Source: Dehalococcoidia bacterium (GTDB lineage: Bacteria; Chloroflexota; Dehalococcoidia; Bin125). From it: DNA of 64,000 nt. The notes beneath the pieces were generated by a model that was given only the letters and a program-made list of their open reading frames with translations, did no database searches and was not told the DNA's origin. Positions within the stretch are counted from its first letter, which is position 1. Each line of letters starts with the position of its first letter. The position numbers and the translations under genes are program-made. Of the stretch, positions 35,768-44,936 are shown in pieces. The stretch spans positions 372,001 to 436,000 of the forward strand of contig JAJDTU010000001.1 in assembly GCA_022826965.1 (NCBI GenBank), read 5' to 3'.

Positions 35768-36694
35768 ATGGCCGCGCACCTGATTCCGCGACTGCTTCAG
35801 TCCATCGCGGTCGTCTTCGTGGTCGTCTCGCTGGTCTTCGTTGGTAGCCGCCTGATCGGCGACCCGATTGAGGCGTACGCGGCTCAGAATGCGACCGAGG
35901 AGTCGATCGCGGCTCAGCGTGAGCGCCTCGGCCTGCTCGACCCGTTGATTGTTCAGTACGGCAACTTCCTCTGGGGCGTGGTGCGACTCGATTTCGGCGA
36001 GTCGATCTTCACAGAGCAGCCGGCCTGGGATGAAGTCATGTCTCGCCTCTGGGCGACAGTCCAGTTGAGCCTGGCGGCATTCATTCTGATTCTCGCGATC
36101 GGCGTTCCGATTGGCGTGCTCGCGGCAATAAGGCGCGGTTCGATCCCGGACCTGATAGCCCGGCTCATCGCCCTGGTGGGGCAAGCGATGCCGAATTTCT
36201 GGCTCGGCCTGCTTCTAATCTTCGTCTTCGCGGTTCAACTCGGGTGGCTGCCGACCAGCGGGCGCGGCGGATTCGAGAATCTGGTCTTACCCGCGATTAC
36301 CCTCGCCGGCTTTGGCGCGGCTGCTGCGATGCGCCTGACCCGCTCAGGCATGCTCGAGGTGTTGAGCAACGACTACATCCGAACGGCGCAGGCGAAAGGG
36401 CTCGCCGGCAGGACGGTGATCCTACGCCACGCGCTCCGCAATGCATTGCTTGGCCTTGTGACCGTCCTCGGCATCATGCTGGCTCAGCTCTTGGCCGGTT
36501 CGATCATCGTGGAAGTCGTGTTTGCCTGGCCCGGGGTGGGACGCCTGATCTTTCGCTCGATTAGCCTGCGAGACTTCCCCGTGATCCAGGTCGGCGTTCT
36601 CGTGATTGCCGTCTGGTTCGTTGTCGTCAATATTCTTGTCGACCTCTCCTACAACATTCTCGACCCCAGGATTCGCGTAGGTAGCGAGACATGA
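35768..36694 (+). CDS. Peptide-type ABC permease DppB (cluster 1)
   Basis: 308 residues, six membrane segments. The binding-protein-dependent permease loop (RTAQAKGLAGRTVILRHALRNAL) for ATPase contact is visible near residue 205, as is VFAWPGVGRLI. 45 bases after the binding protein; overlaps the next permease by ATGA. Neither this nor the second Dpp cluster has its own ATPases here. Confidence 0.94.
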   Translation: MAAHLIPRLLQSIAVVFVVVSLVFVGSRLIGDPIEAYAAQNATEESIAAQRERLGLLDPLIVQYGNFLWGVVRLDFGESIFTEQPAWDEVMSRLWATVQLSLAAFILILAIGVPIGVLAAIRRGSIPDLIARLIALVGQAMPNFWLGLLLIFVFAVQLGWLPTSGRGGFENLVLPAITLAGFGAAAAMRLTRSGMLEVLSNDYIRTAQAKGLAGRTVILRHALRNALLGLVTVLGIMLAQLLAGSIIVEVVFAWPGVGRLIFRSISLRDFPVIQVGVLVIAVWFVVVNILVDLSYNILDPRIRVGSET

Positions 36695-37602
36695 GCGCGC
36701 AGGGTGTCCCGGCGGAAGAACCCCTCGTCGGCCTGATCGCTCGTCGGAAGCCTTGGTACCGACGACTGCCTCGCGGGTGGCCACTGCTGACCGTCTATCT
36801 GGCGGTTCTGACGTTGTTCATCGTCTGCGGCATCTTCGCCGACTGGATTGCGCCGCACGACCCTACTGACCAGAACCTGATCAGCCGCTTGCAAGGTCCA
36901 ATCTGGCAGGAAGAGAGCAAGCCCGAGCACATTCTCGGCACTGACGGGCTAGGTCGGGACACGTTCAGCCGGCTGATTAAGGGCAGTCAGACATCCTTGC
37001 TCGTGATCGCCACGGTGATTCCGGGATCGCTGGTGTTGGGCACCGCGGTCGGACTGCTCGCCGGTTGGCGGCGAGGCCCGTTCGACTCATTTGCCATGCG
37101 ACTGGTGGAAGTGCAACTCGCGTTTCCGGCGCTGCTTTTTGCCTTGCTGATCGCCGCCATGCTTGGACCCTCGCTAAGAAACGTGGTGGTCATCCTGATT
37201 GTGTTCCTCTGGGCGCCGTATGCCAGGCTCGTCCGGGCGGAGGTACTCAGCTTGCGCGAACGTGAGTTCGTGGTTGCCGCACGGACGCTTGGCGCGAGCG
37301 ACTTCCGGGTCATGTTGCAGCATCTGTTGCCCAACGTGGTCAACTCGGTTGTGATTCTCGCGACCCTGAATGTCTCGACGGTGATCATCGCCGAGGCGTC
37401 GCTCTCATTTCTCGGCGCCGGCGCGGGGCCCGAGACGATTTCCTGGGGCAAGATGGTGGCGGAAGGCCGAGACCTGCTCAAGATCAGATTCTGGCTGACG
37501 GGATTCCCCGGCATCACAATCATGATCGTCGCGCTGGTTGGCAACCTGCTCGGCGACTGGTTGCGCGACTTCCTCGATCCTCAGTTGCGCAATATCCAGT
37601 GA
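36691..37602 (+). CDS. Peptide-type ABC permease DppC (cluster 1)
   Basis: 303 residues, six membrane segments, with the N-terminal cytoplasmic start and the HILGTDGLGRDTFSRLI motif of DppC proteins. ATPase-contact loop VAARTLGASDFRVMLQHLLPN near residue 195. Coupled to DppB by a 4-base overlap. Last transporter gene of the cluster; an SDR follows after 59 bases. Confidence 0.94.
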   Translation: MSAQGVPAEEPLVGLIARRKPWYRRLPRGWPLLTVYLAVLTLFIVCGIFADWIAPHDPTDQNLISRLQGPIWQEESKPEHILGTDGLGRDTFSRLIKGSQTSLLVIATVIPGSLVLGTAVGLLAGWRRGPFDSFAMRLVEVQLAFPALLFALLIAAMLGPSLRNVVVILIVFLWAPYARLVRAEVLSLREREFVVAARTLGASDFRVMLQHLLPNVVNSVVILATLNVSTVIIAEASLSFLGAGAGPETISWGKMVAEGRDLLKIRFWLTGFPGITIMIVALVGNLLGDWLRDFLDPQLRNIQ

Positions 37603-37661
37603 ACTCCGGCCTGTCCCGCGAACTCCGAATTGCAACGATCTGATCCGGGAAGGCGCGCCCG

Positions 37662-38444
37662 ATGGAGCTAGAGGACAAGGTTGCGGTCGTGACCGGTGCG
37701 GGACAAGGGATTGGCCGCGCGACTGCGCTGCATCTGGCCGAAGCCGGCGCCAGGGTGGCGGTCGCAGACATCAACGCTGCCGCCGCCGAGGACACCAGCG
37801 CCGTCATCGCGGAGAGCGGACGGGAGAGTCTGGCGATCCAAGCCGATGTCGGCAGCGTGGCCGAGATCGACCGAATGATCGCCGAAACGAAGGACGCATT
37901 CGGGCGAATCGACATCATCGTCAACAACGCCGGCGTGACCCGATTCCTCTACGTGATGGACGTGGGAGAGGACGACTGGGATCGCATTCACCGGGTCAAC
38001 GCGCGAGGCGTGTTCTTCTGCATGCAGCGGGCGGCCCGCGAAATGATCGACCAGGGCGAGGGCGGCCGGATCATCAACATCGCATCGATCGCCGGCAAGG
38101 GTTACACGGGCACCTCCAACGCCGCCTACGCCGCCAGCAAGGGCGCAGTCCTGTCGATGACCATGATCGCCGCCGATCAGCTGGCTCGGCACGACATCAA
38201 CGTCAACGCCATCTGTCCCGGAGTCACGGTGACCGATCTCTCGATCAACAACATGCAGGCCCGTGCCGAGAGCCTCGGCGTGAGCATCACCGAGCTCGAA
38301 CAGGCCCGCGACGCTCGCATCCCTATCGGCAGGGCCAACTCACCTGATGACATCGCCGCGATGGCGCGGTTCCTGTCCGGCCCGGGCGCGCGCAACATCA
38401 CCGGTCAGGCCTACAACGTCGACGGCGGACTGGTCATGCACTAA
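37662..38444 (+). CDS. Short-chain dehydrogenase/reductase (SDR)
   Basis: 260 residues, classical [11 protein letters not shown] cofactor motif, NNAG, a Ser (NIASIAGKG) and catalytic YAASK. Product is an NAD(P)-dependent dehydrogenase; substrate unknown. Same strand as the Dpp cluster 1 genes, so a role on the imported compound is possible. Its TAA stop overlaps the TAG stop of the convergent SDR. Confidence 0.91.
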   Translation: MELEDKVAVVTGAGQGIGRATALHLAEAGARVAVADINAAAAEDTSAVIAESGRESLAIQADVGSVAEIDRMIAETKDAFGRIDIIVNNAGVTRFLYVMDVGEDDWDRIHRVNARGVFFCMQRAAREMIDQGEGGRIINIASIAGKGYTGTSNAAYAASKGAVLSMTMIAADQLARHDINVNAICPGVTVTDLSINNMQARAESLGVSITELEQARDARIPIGRANSPDDIAAMARFLSGPGARNITGQAYNVDGGLVMH

Positions 38445-39202
38445 CCGCGGCCGAACAGCGGCATCTTGGTCGCCATGACCGTGATGAACGGCACGTTCGC
38501 GTCGAGCGGCAGGCCCGCCATGTAGACGATCGCGTCGGCGACGTGTTCGACATCGAAGGTGGGCTCCTGCATGCGCTCGCCGTTCGGCTGAGGCACCCCC
38601 CGGCCCATGCCCGACGTCATCTCGGTCAGCGCGTTGCCGATATCGATCTGGCCGCAGGCGATGTCGTACTTCCGGCCATCCAGCGCGACCGCCTTGGTTA
38701 ACCCGGTCAGCGCGTGCTTGGTCGCGGTGTAGGGCGAGGAATTGGGGCGAGGACGGTCGGCCGAGATCGAGCCGTTGTTGATGATCCGTCCGCCGCGCGG
38801 ATTCTGATCCTTCATGATCCGGAACGCTTCCTGGGTACAGAGGAACGCTCCGGTCAGGTTGAGGTCCACCACTCGCTTCCACTGCTCGAGCGTGAGATCC
38901 TCGAGCGGCAGCGGGGGGGCTCCGCTTCCGGCGTTGTTGAAGAGAAGATCCAGCCGCCCGTATACCTCGCGCACGCGGGCGAACAACGCCGCGATCGAGT
39001 CAGGATCGGAGACGTCGCTGACAATGGCGAGGGTCCGCTCGGCGCCGTCGCCGGCCATCTGCCGCGTTTCCTCGAGGCGTTCCATCCGCCGACCGGTCAG
39101 CACGACGGTCCAGCCTTGGCGCAACAAGCCGAGCGCCGAGGACCGCCCGATGCCTGAACCGCCGCCGGTGATCAGCGCCACCCGAGTTGTTTCGTCCGTC
39201 AT
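38441..39202 (-). CDS. Short-chain dehydrogenase/reductase (SDR)
   Basis: 253 residues, classical [15 protein letters not shown], Ser in NNGSISAD and catalytic YTATK. Coupled to the upstream hydroxypyruvate-isomerase-like gene by an ATGA overlap (39199-39202), so the two probably act in one pathway, e.g. interconversion and reduction of a small hydroxy-acid or sugar derivative (inference). Confidence 0.91.
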   Translation of the reverse strand: MTDETTRVALITGGGSGIGRSSALGLLRQGWTVVLTGRRMERLEETRQMAGDGAERTLAIVSDVSDPDSIAALFARVREVYGRLDLLFNNAGSGAPPLPLEDLTLEQWKRVVDLNLTGAFLCTQEAFRIMKDQNPRGGRIINNGSISADRPRPNSSPYTATKHALTGLTKAVALDGRKYDIACGQIDIGNALTEMTSGMGRGVPQPNGERMQEPTFDVEHVADAIVYMAGLPLDANVPFITVMATKMPLFGRG

Positions 39203-39981
39203 TCAACTGTCCCTTCTCGAAGATGTGCCTCGTTCGTCAGACCGTACGGGCGCGCCCAAGCCAGGCCTTCAAGCGTTCCGCGGCGCGGCCGATACTCGCA
39301 ACCGACCCAGCCGTCGAAACCGAGTTCGTCGATTGTCGCCAGCAGGAACGGGTAGTTGATCTCCTGTCGGTCATCCGGCTCGTGGCGGCCGGGCACGCCG
39401 CTGATCTGAACGTGGCCGATCACGTCGAAGTGTCTGTTCAGCGTCTCGGCCAGGTGGCCTTCCATGATCTGTAGGTGATAGAAGTCGCACTGCAGCCGGA
39501 CGTTCTCGCGCTCGACGCGCTCAATGATGCGTCGGGCCTGCGCGCTCCCGGTGAGGAAGTAGCCGGGATTGTCGACCGTGTTGAGCGGCTCCAGCAGGAT
39601 GCGGATGCCACGCGCCGACGCCTGATCGGCTGCCCACCGCACGTTCTGGACAAACGTCGATTCGGCCGACGGATCGTCGGTGCGACCGGCCAGGCAGTGA
39701 ATCTGCCCGCAATCGAGCGCGGTTGCGTATTCGAGCGCCTTCACCATTCCCGATCGAAATGCCGGCTCATCACCCGGGGCCGCGGCCCATGCGACGGGAG
39801 TGTTGATCAACACGGCCTCAACGTTCGCCTCGCGGATTCGCTCGGCGAGTAGCGAGGCAGGCTCCGAGTATGGCGCCTGGATTTCCACTGCCTTGAAACC
39901 GGCTTGCGCGGCGAGCGCAAATCGATCCGGCAACGATGCTTCGTGGAACATCCAGGAGACGCTCGCGGCAAGGGCTGGCAT
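39199..39981 (-). CDS. Hydroxypyruvate isomerase-like / sugar isomerase-epimerase family protein
   Basis: 260 residues of xylose-isomerase-like TIM barrel. It carries the Hyi-type features LEPLN (metal Glu), [23 protein letters not shown] and a final GCEYRPR (second metal Glu). Hyi converts hydroxypyruvate to tartronate semialdehyde; related OtnI enzymes act on oxo-tetronates, so the substrate is open. First gene of the two-gene minus unit with the SDR. Confidence 0.87.
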   Translation of the reverse strand: MPALAASVSWMFHEASLPDRFALAAQAGFKAVEIQAPYSEPASLLAERIREANVEAVLINTPVAWAAAPGDEPAFRSGMVKALEYATALDCGQIHCLAGRTDDPSAESTFVQNVRWAADQASARGIRILLEPLNTVDNPGYFLTGSAQARRIIERVERENVRLQCDFYHLQIMEGHLAETLNRHFDVIGHVQISGVPGRHEPDDRQEINYPFLLATIDELGFDGWVGCEYRPRRGTLEGLAWARPYGLTNEAHLREGTVE

Positions 39982-40086
39982 GCAGGCATGCTAGAACGGT
40001 CCTGCGAGGAGGCGACGAGCCTCTCGGATACGCTGAGCGTCGAGCACGAAGCGCTTTCCGGGCGTCAAGTCAGAACGAAGTGTCCG

Positions 40087-41223
40087 ATGCCACGAATGTC
40101 ACGACAGATTCGCACCAAGGTGAGCGGCGACGGACAACTCGAGCTCTCGCTCGCCGACGTCGAGATCTCCGCGCCCGGCCCAGACGAGGTCGTCGTCCGC
40201 GTTGAGGCGGCGCCGATCAATCCGTCTGATCTGGGTCTGCTGATTGGTCCGGCCGACATAAGCGAGGCTCAGACGTCCGGCACGCCTGGGGCTCCGGTGG
40301 TCACTGCGCCGATTCCATCGACCCTGGTCGCCTCGCAGGCCGACCGCTTCGATCAATCACTGCCGGCCGGCAACGAGGGCGCAGGCGTAGTGGTCGAGGC
40401 TGGCTCAAGCGCGGCGGCGCAGGCGCTACTCGGCAAGACAGTGGCTGCGATCGCTCGCGAGATGTACTCCCAGTACCGGGTCATCAATGTGGCTCAATGC
40501 CTTGAATTACATGAGGGCACGACGGCCGAGCAAGGCGCGTCCTGCTTCGTCAACCCGCTCACCGTGCTGGGCATGGTCGAAACGATGCGCCTAGAGGGTC
40601 ACACGGCGCTGGTGCACACGGCGGCCGCCTCGAATCTGGGACAGATGCTGCAGAAGGTCTGCAACGACGAGGGCATCGACCTGGTCAACGTCGTCCGCCG
40701 ACCGGAACACGTGGAGCTGCTGCAGGCATTGGGCGCGAGATACGTTTGCGACACCAGCGCTGATTCGTTCGAGAACGATTTGACTGAGGCGCTGATCGCG
40801 ACCGGCGCCACGCTCGCGTTCGACGCCACCGGAGGCGGTCCGCTGGCCAACCAGCTCTTGCATTGCATGGAGGTAGCGGCAAACGCCAAGGATCCTGGTT
40901 TCAATCGCTACGGGTCCAACGTGCACAAGCAGGTCTACATCTACGGCGGTCTCGACACCTCGCCGACGGTCCTGCATCGCACGTACGGGTTGGCCTGGGG
41001 GCTGGGCGGCTGGCTGCTGACGCCGTTCCTGGAGCGAATCGGCCCCGAGGCGACCGAGCGTCTCCGCCAACGGGTCGCCGACGAGGTCACGACTACCTTC
41101 GCGAGCCATTACACCGCGGAGGTGTCGCTCGCCGAGGCGCTCGATCTCGACCACATCGCGGTGTACAACAAGCGAGCGACCGGCGAAAAGTACCTCATCA
41201 ACCCGAACAAGGGCCTCGATTGA
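40087..41223 (+). CDS. Zinc-type alcohol dehydrogenase-like (MDR) oxidoreductase
   Basis: About 378 residues of medium-chain dehydrogenase type: GroES-like N-terminal half (AAPINPSDLGLLIG; AGNEGAGVVVEAG) and a Rossmann half (NLGQMLQKVCNDEG). The usual zinc Cys/His ligands are not seen, so it is more like quinone/enoyl reductases. The frame opens to 39904, but ATG 40087 (MPRMSRQIRTK) fits the family start; ATG 40096 is also possible. The following ASCH gene begins 8 bases later. Confidence 0.86.
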   Translation: MPRMSRQIRTKVSGDGQLELSLADVEISAPGPDEVVVRVEAAPINPSDLGLLIGPADISEAQTSGTPGAPVVTAPIPSTLVASQADRFDQSLPAGNEGAGVVVEAGSSAAAQALLGKTVAAIAREMYSQYRVINVAQCLELHEGTTAEQGASCFVNPLTVLGMVETMRLEGHTALVHTAAASNLGQMLQKVCNDEGIDLVNVVRRPEHVELLQALGARYVCDTSADSFENDLTEALIATGATLAFDATGGGPLANQLLHCMEVAANAKDPGFNRYGSNVHKQVYIYGGLDTSPTVLHRTYGLAWGLGGWLLTPFLERIGPEATERLRQRVADEVTTTFASHYTAEVSLAEALDLDHIAVYNKRATGEKYLINPNKGLD

Positions 41224-41230
41224 TCGACTC

Positions 41231-41845
41231 ATGCAGTTTCGTCAGCGCGACAAGGAAGCCATCGCTCGGGGTGAACTGACCCTGACGTTCCGCCGTTGGC
41301 GGAGTCCGCAGGCACGAACGGGCGGTCGCTACCGGGTCGGCGAGCACGTGATCGCGGTCACTTCGGTCGATCAGATCGATCCGTCCGAGATCACGCCCGC
41401 AGATGCGCGAGCAGCCGGACACAAATCGGCCGAGGCTGTGTTGGAGGCAGTTCGGCGCAATCAGCGCAAGTCAGGGGACGTGAACGCCCCGCTGTATCGC
41501 GTGGCATTCCGAAGTTTGGGTCAACAGGCCGATCCGCGCGCGATCCTCGCGGCCGATTCGAGTCTCGACGCGGACGAAATCAACGCGATCGCTGAGCGCC
41601 TTGCCGGGATGGACCGCCGCGCCAGGCAGGGTCCGTGGACGCATGCGGCGTTGGAGGCGATCGCGGTCGCTCCGGGCCGTCGAGCGGCCGAGCTGGCCGC
41701 TGAGCATGGTCGCGAAACGGCGAAGTTCAAGGCCGACGTGCGCAAGCTCAAGGCGCTCGGCCTGACGATCAGTCTGGAAGTCGGATACGAGCTATCACCC
41801 AGGGGACAGGTCGTGCTCGACGCCATCAAGAAGGCGGACGACTAG
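41231..41845 (+). CDS. ASCH-domain (PUA-like) protein with C-terminal winged-helix-like region
   Basis: 204 residues. The first ~75 (MQFRQRDKEAIARGELTLTF; ARTGGRYRVGEHVIAVT) match the ASCH fold, which binds RNA or nucleic acid bases. The last ~80 are helical with a repeating Ala/Lys pattern resembling a winged helix (RAAELAAEHGRETAKFK, LSPRGQVVLDAI). Function unknown; RNA or DNA binding is likely. Its stop overlaps that of the convergent hypothetical gene in CTAG. Confidence 0.8.
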   Translation: MQFRQRDKEAIARGELTLTFRRWRSPQARTGGRYRVGEHVIAVTSVDQIDPSEITPADARAAGHKSAEAVLEAVRRNQRKSGDVNAPLYRVAFRSLGQQADPRAILAADSSLDADEINAIAERLAGMDRRARQGPWTHAALEAIAVAPGRRAAELAAEHGRETAKFKADVRKLKALGLTISLEVGYELSPRGQVVLDAIKKADD

Positions 41846-42237
41846 GTCTGGCGCGAACCTACGATCTCGCGTGCGGTGCTGACGACGCTCGGCATGACTT
41901 CGGCGACTTGACCCGCGTCGAGCGCGCTCGCCACGGCGGGATAGCCTGCGCGCTCGATCATCGCTCCCAGGCGGCCTCGTTCGAAGCAGTTCAGGGTCCA
42001 GTCGAGTGAGTCGCCTGCCGCCGTCAGGTCGAGCATCAATCGCTCGTCGTCAGCTTGTGGCCCGTAGTGATAGTGCGGCGCGACGCGAAAACAGTCGAAG
42101 CGAAGTAACTCCGTGTCGTGTCCCTCGACATCGGCGCGGACTTCGATGCACAGCCCCTCGTCGCCTGCGATGTCGTCGCGGTAGCGCATCGCGAATGCGA
42201 TCGCCCCGGCGTCTATTCGTGCTTGATCTTCAGTCAT
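41842..42237 (-). CDS. Hypothetical protein (unrecognised)
   Basis: 131 residues, soluble, no signal or membrane segment. Notable residues are the stretch FDCFRVAPHYHYGP in the middle, with closely spaced His/Tyr, and an Ala/Val-rich helix at the end. I do not recognise the family. It lies between the convergent ASCH gene and the divergent amidohydrolase, whose start at 42359 is 121 bases away. Confidence 0.6.
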   Translation of the reverse strand: MTEDQARIDAGAIAFAMRYRDDIAGDEGLCIEVRADVEGHDTELLRFDCFRVAPHYHYGPQADDERLMLDLTAAGDSLDWTLNCFERGRLGAMIERAGYPAVASALDAGQVAEVMPSVVSTAREIVGSRQT

Positions 42238-42358
42238 GATCCGTCTCCTGGCTCTCGGGCCGGGCGCTCAAGCTAACACAGTCGGCGAGGCAGCCGACGC
42301 GCCGCATCGGTCAACTCCCTATCCTCGTGCTGATACCGATCCAGCGGGAGACCTGAAG

Positions 42359-43816
42359 ATGACCACGAGCACTGAATCGCCTTCGGCCGCCGTGCGGGCG
42401 CGGCTCGACCATCCGATTATCGACGGCGACTCGCACATCGTCGAATTCATGCCAACGTTCTTCGACTACCTCAAGGACGTTGGCGGCTCCGACATCGTCA
42501 AGCGCTACCGCGACTCCAGCGTCAGCCGGCGCTGGGCGGCGATGAGCTGGGACGAGCGTCGCGCCGAGCGCGTGACCGTCCCGCCGTGGTGGGCCCTGCC
42601 GACGGAGAACACCCTCGACCGCGCGACGGCGATGATGCCTGCGCTGCTGCACGAGCGGATGGACGAGGTCGGCATGGACTACGTCGTGCTCTACCCGACC
42701 ATCGGTCTCGGCTTCCCTCACATGCAGGACGACGAGGTTCGCCAGGCTGTCTGCCGAGCCTTCAATGAGTTCACGGCGGAACAGTACGGCGGCTTCTCGG
42801 ACCGCATGACCGTCGCGGCCGTGATCCCGCTCCACACACCCAAGGAGGGCATCGCCGAGCTCGAGCACGCCCACTCGCTGGGCCTCAAAGTGGCGCAGAT
42901 GCCGGCCTTCGTCCGCCGCCCCGTCCCCGCGGTCGCCGAGAAGTATCCGGAACTGGCCAACCAGGTGACCTGGTTGGACTCGTTTGCGATCGACAGCGAG
43001 TACGATTACGACCCGTTCTGGCAGCGCTGCCTCGACCTCGGCTTCGCCGTCGCCTCGCACTCGTCGGGGATGGGCTTCATCGACCGCGCGTCGATCTCCA
43101 ACTACATGTACAACCACATCGGCCACTTCGCTGCCGCCGGCGAGGTGCTCTGCAAATCGCTGTTGATGGGCGGGGTCACGACCCGCTTCCCCGAGCTGCG
43201 AGTGGCTTTGCTCGAAGGTGGCGTGGCCCACGGCGCTCGGATCTACGCCGACATCATCGCGCGCTGGGAGAAGCGCGGCCCCGATCAGCTCCACCACCTC
43301 GATCCGGCCAACGTCGATATCGAGCTGGCCCAGGACCTGTTCACCCGCTACGGCGGCGAGCTGACCGAGGGCAAGCTGGACAATCTGCCCCGGACGCTGG
43401 GCATGACGGCGCCGGACATTGAAGAGCGGCTGCGGGACAACTTCAGTGAAATGAACATCGAGCGGGCCGAAGACTTCTACGACCGCTTCGTACCATCCTT
43501 CTACTTCGGCTGCGAGGCGGACGATCCGATCACGGCCTGGGCCTTCAACGACAAGGTCAACCCGTTCGGCGCCAAGATCCGCGCCTTCATGAGCACCGAC
43601 CTCGGCCATTGGGATGTCCCCGACATGTCGGAGGCGGTGGCCGAGGCCTACGAACCGGTCGAGAACGGCGTCATCAGTCCGGAAGACTTCCGGGACTTCG
43701 CCTTCACCAACCAGCTCCGCCTCTACGCCCACAACAATCCCAACTTCTTCAAGGGCACGATCGTCGAGGACGCCGTGTCGGAAGCGTTGGCGCAGGAATC
43801 GGCGAACGGCGCGTAG
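42359..43816 (+). CDS. Amidohydrolase-superfamily metal-dependent hydrolase
   Basis: About 485 residues. It begins HPIIDGDSHIVEF (a DxDxHxxE-type first metal site) and continues with the amidohydrolase-2 pattern, e.g. SHSSGMGFIDRAS in the middle and FYFGCEADDP plus MSTDLGHWDVPDM near the end. Such enzymes hydrolyse or decarboxylate ring compounds. The frame opens to 42236, but GGGAG precedes ATG 42359. An epimerase follows after a short gap holding a hairpin (43828-43850). Confidence 0.85.
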   Translation: MTTSTESPSAAVRARLDHPIIDGDSHIVEFMPTFFDYLKDVGGSDIVKRYRDSSVSRRWAAMSWDERRAERVTVPPWWALPTENTLDRATAMMPALLHERMDEVGMDYVVLYPTIGLGFPHMQDDEVRQAVCRAFNEFTAEQYGGFSDRMTVAAVIPLHTPKEGIAELEHAHSLGLKVAQMPAFVRRPVPAVAEKYPELANQVTWLDSFAIDSEYDYDPFWQRCLDLGFAVASHSSGMGFIDRASISNYMYNHIGHFAAAGEVLCKSLLMGGVTTRFPELRVALLEGGVAHGARIYADIIARWEKRGPDQLHHLDPANVDIELAQDLFTRYGGELTEGKLDNLPRTLGMTAPDIEERLRDNFSEMNIERAEDFYDRFVPSFYFGCEADDPITAWAFNDKVNPFGAKIRAFMSTDLGHWDVPDMSEAVAEAYEPVENGVISPEDFRDFAFTNQLRLYAHNNPNFFKGTIVEDAVSEALAQESANGA

Positions 43817-43827
43817 ATCCTCCGAGT

Positions 43828-43850
43828 CCCCTCTCCCTCGGGGAGAGGGG
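43828..43850. repeat. 10-bp perfect inverted repeat (hairpin) between amidohydrolase and epimerase genes
   Basis: CCCCTCTCCC (43828-43837) pairs with GGGAGAGGGG (43841-43850), loop of 3. It starts 12 bases after the amidohydrolase stop and ends 22 bases before the next ATG. Arms resemble those at 29556-29584. Terminator, stabiliser or intergenic repeat. Confidence 0.6.
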
Positions 43851-43872
43851 GTCAGACGGGAGTAGGTCAATC

Positions 43873-44811
43873 ATGCGTATCTCGGTGCTGGGCGGCAGTG
43901 GATTCATCGGGCCGCGGGTGATGCGACGGCTGGTTGAGCATGGACATGAGGTCCACTGCATGGACATCAACCCCAATGCGCCGGTCCTCGACCCGCTGCG
44001 CGACAAGATCGAGATTATCCACGGCGACATCACGGTGATGGGCGATGTGGTCGAAGCATTGGTTGCCGCGAAGCCGCATCGGGTGATCAATCTCGCCTAC
44101 GTGCTGGGCGCCTCCGAGGCCGACCCGCACCCGCAGGTGAAGATCAACATCCTGGGCATGGACAACTGCTTTGAGGCGGCGCGCCTGCTCGATATCCCGC
44201 GCGTGGTCTATGCGAGTTCGCTCGCGGTGTACGGTCCGCAACGGTTGCACGGCGACAAGATGGTGACCGAGGACGATCTGTGTTTGGGCACGGGCATCTA
44301 CTCGGTCTCGAAGCGATTCAACGAGCATCAGGCCGACTGGTACAACCGCGCCTACGACATGTCGATCACCGGCATCCGCCCGGCCAACATCACCGGCCCG
44401 GACAAAGTGCGCGGCTCGATGAACCACGTGCAGTGCCAGGTCCTGCCGGCGCGCGAGGAGCCGGTCAGCTTCCTTCACGCCGACACGATGACGTTGCCGC
44501 TGCACGTTGAGGACATCGCCGAAGTCTTCGTCCGCGTGACGCTGGCCGAGCAGACGGCGCACGCGATCTACAACTCAGGGGGCCACGCGACCAGCATGGG
44601 CGACCTCGCCGCCGCCGTCCGCCAGTTCCTGCCCAACGCCGAGATCAGCTTCGACCAGCAAGAAGGTGGTCACGACGCCTCCGGCCTCTACCTGATGGAC
44701 AACACCAGGCTGGTCGAGGAGTTCGAGGTCGAGTACGAGCCCTTCGAACAGCGGGTGCTGGAGACGATCAACGAGGTCCGCCGCGAGGAAGGCCTGCCCG
44801 CGGTCGGCTAG
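43873..44811 (+). CDS. NAD-dependent epimerase/dehydratase (extended SDR)
   Basis: 312 residues. Rossmann GGSGFIG (residues 7-13), then D in HCMDINPN, YASSLAVYG, and the catalytic pair in GIYSVSK (Tyr-x-x-x-Lys). Extended SDRs change nucleotide sugars or oxidise hydroxy groups with NAD; substrate unknown. The frame opens to 43609 in the previous gene's shadow; ATG 43873 gives the family N-terminus MRISVLGG. Confidence 0.88.
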   Translation: MRISVLGGSGFIGPRVMRRLVEHGHEVHCMDINPNAPVLDPLRDKIEIIHGDITVMGDVVEALVAAKPHRVINLAYVLGASEADPHPQVKINILGMDNCFEAARLLDIPRVVYASSLAVYGPQRLHGDKMVTEDDLCLGTGIYSVSKRFNEHQADWYNRAYDMSITGIRPANITGPDKVRGSMNHVQCQVLPAREEPVSFLHADTMTLPLHVEDIAEVFVRVTLAEQTAHAIYNSGGHATSMGDLAAAVRQFLPNAEISFDQQEGGHDASGLYLMDNTRLVEEFEVEYEPFEQRVLETINEVRREEGLPAVG

Positions 44812-44936
44812 CGAATCGCCTGTCCAACTCACACGCAACGTCCGCCGACCAGAGTTGCAAACGGATTTCTGTCTTGGCATACTCCGTCCATTCGCATTCG
44901 CGGAGCACCGGATGCGATTGGAAAGAAGGGGTTTCT

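Noticed and set aside
42311-43870. A 519-codon open frame on the minus strand
   Set aside because: It is fully antisense to the amidohydrolase at 42359-43816, whose product has clear family motifs. The antisense product is of low complexity and matches nothing. Long antisense frames are common in GC-rich DNA.
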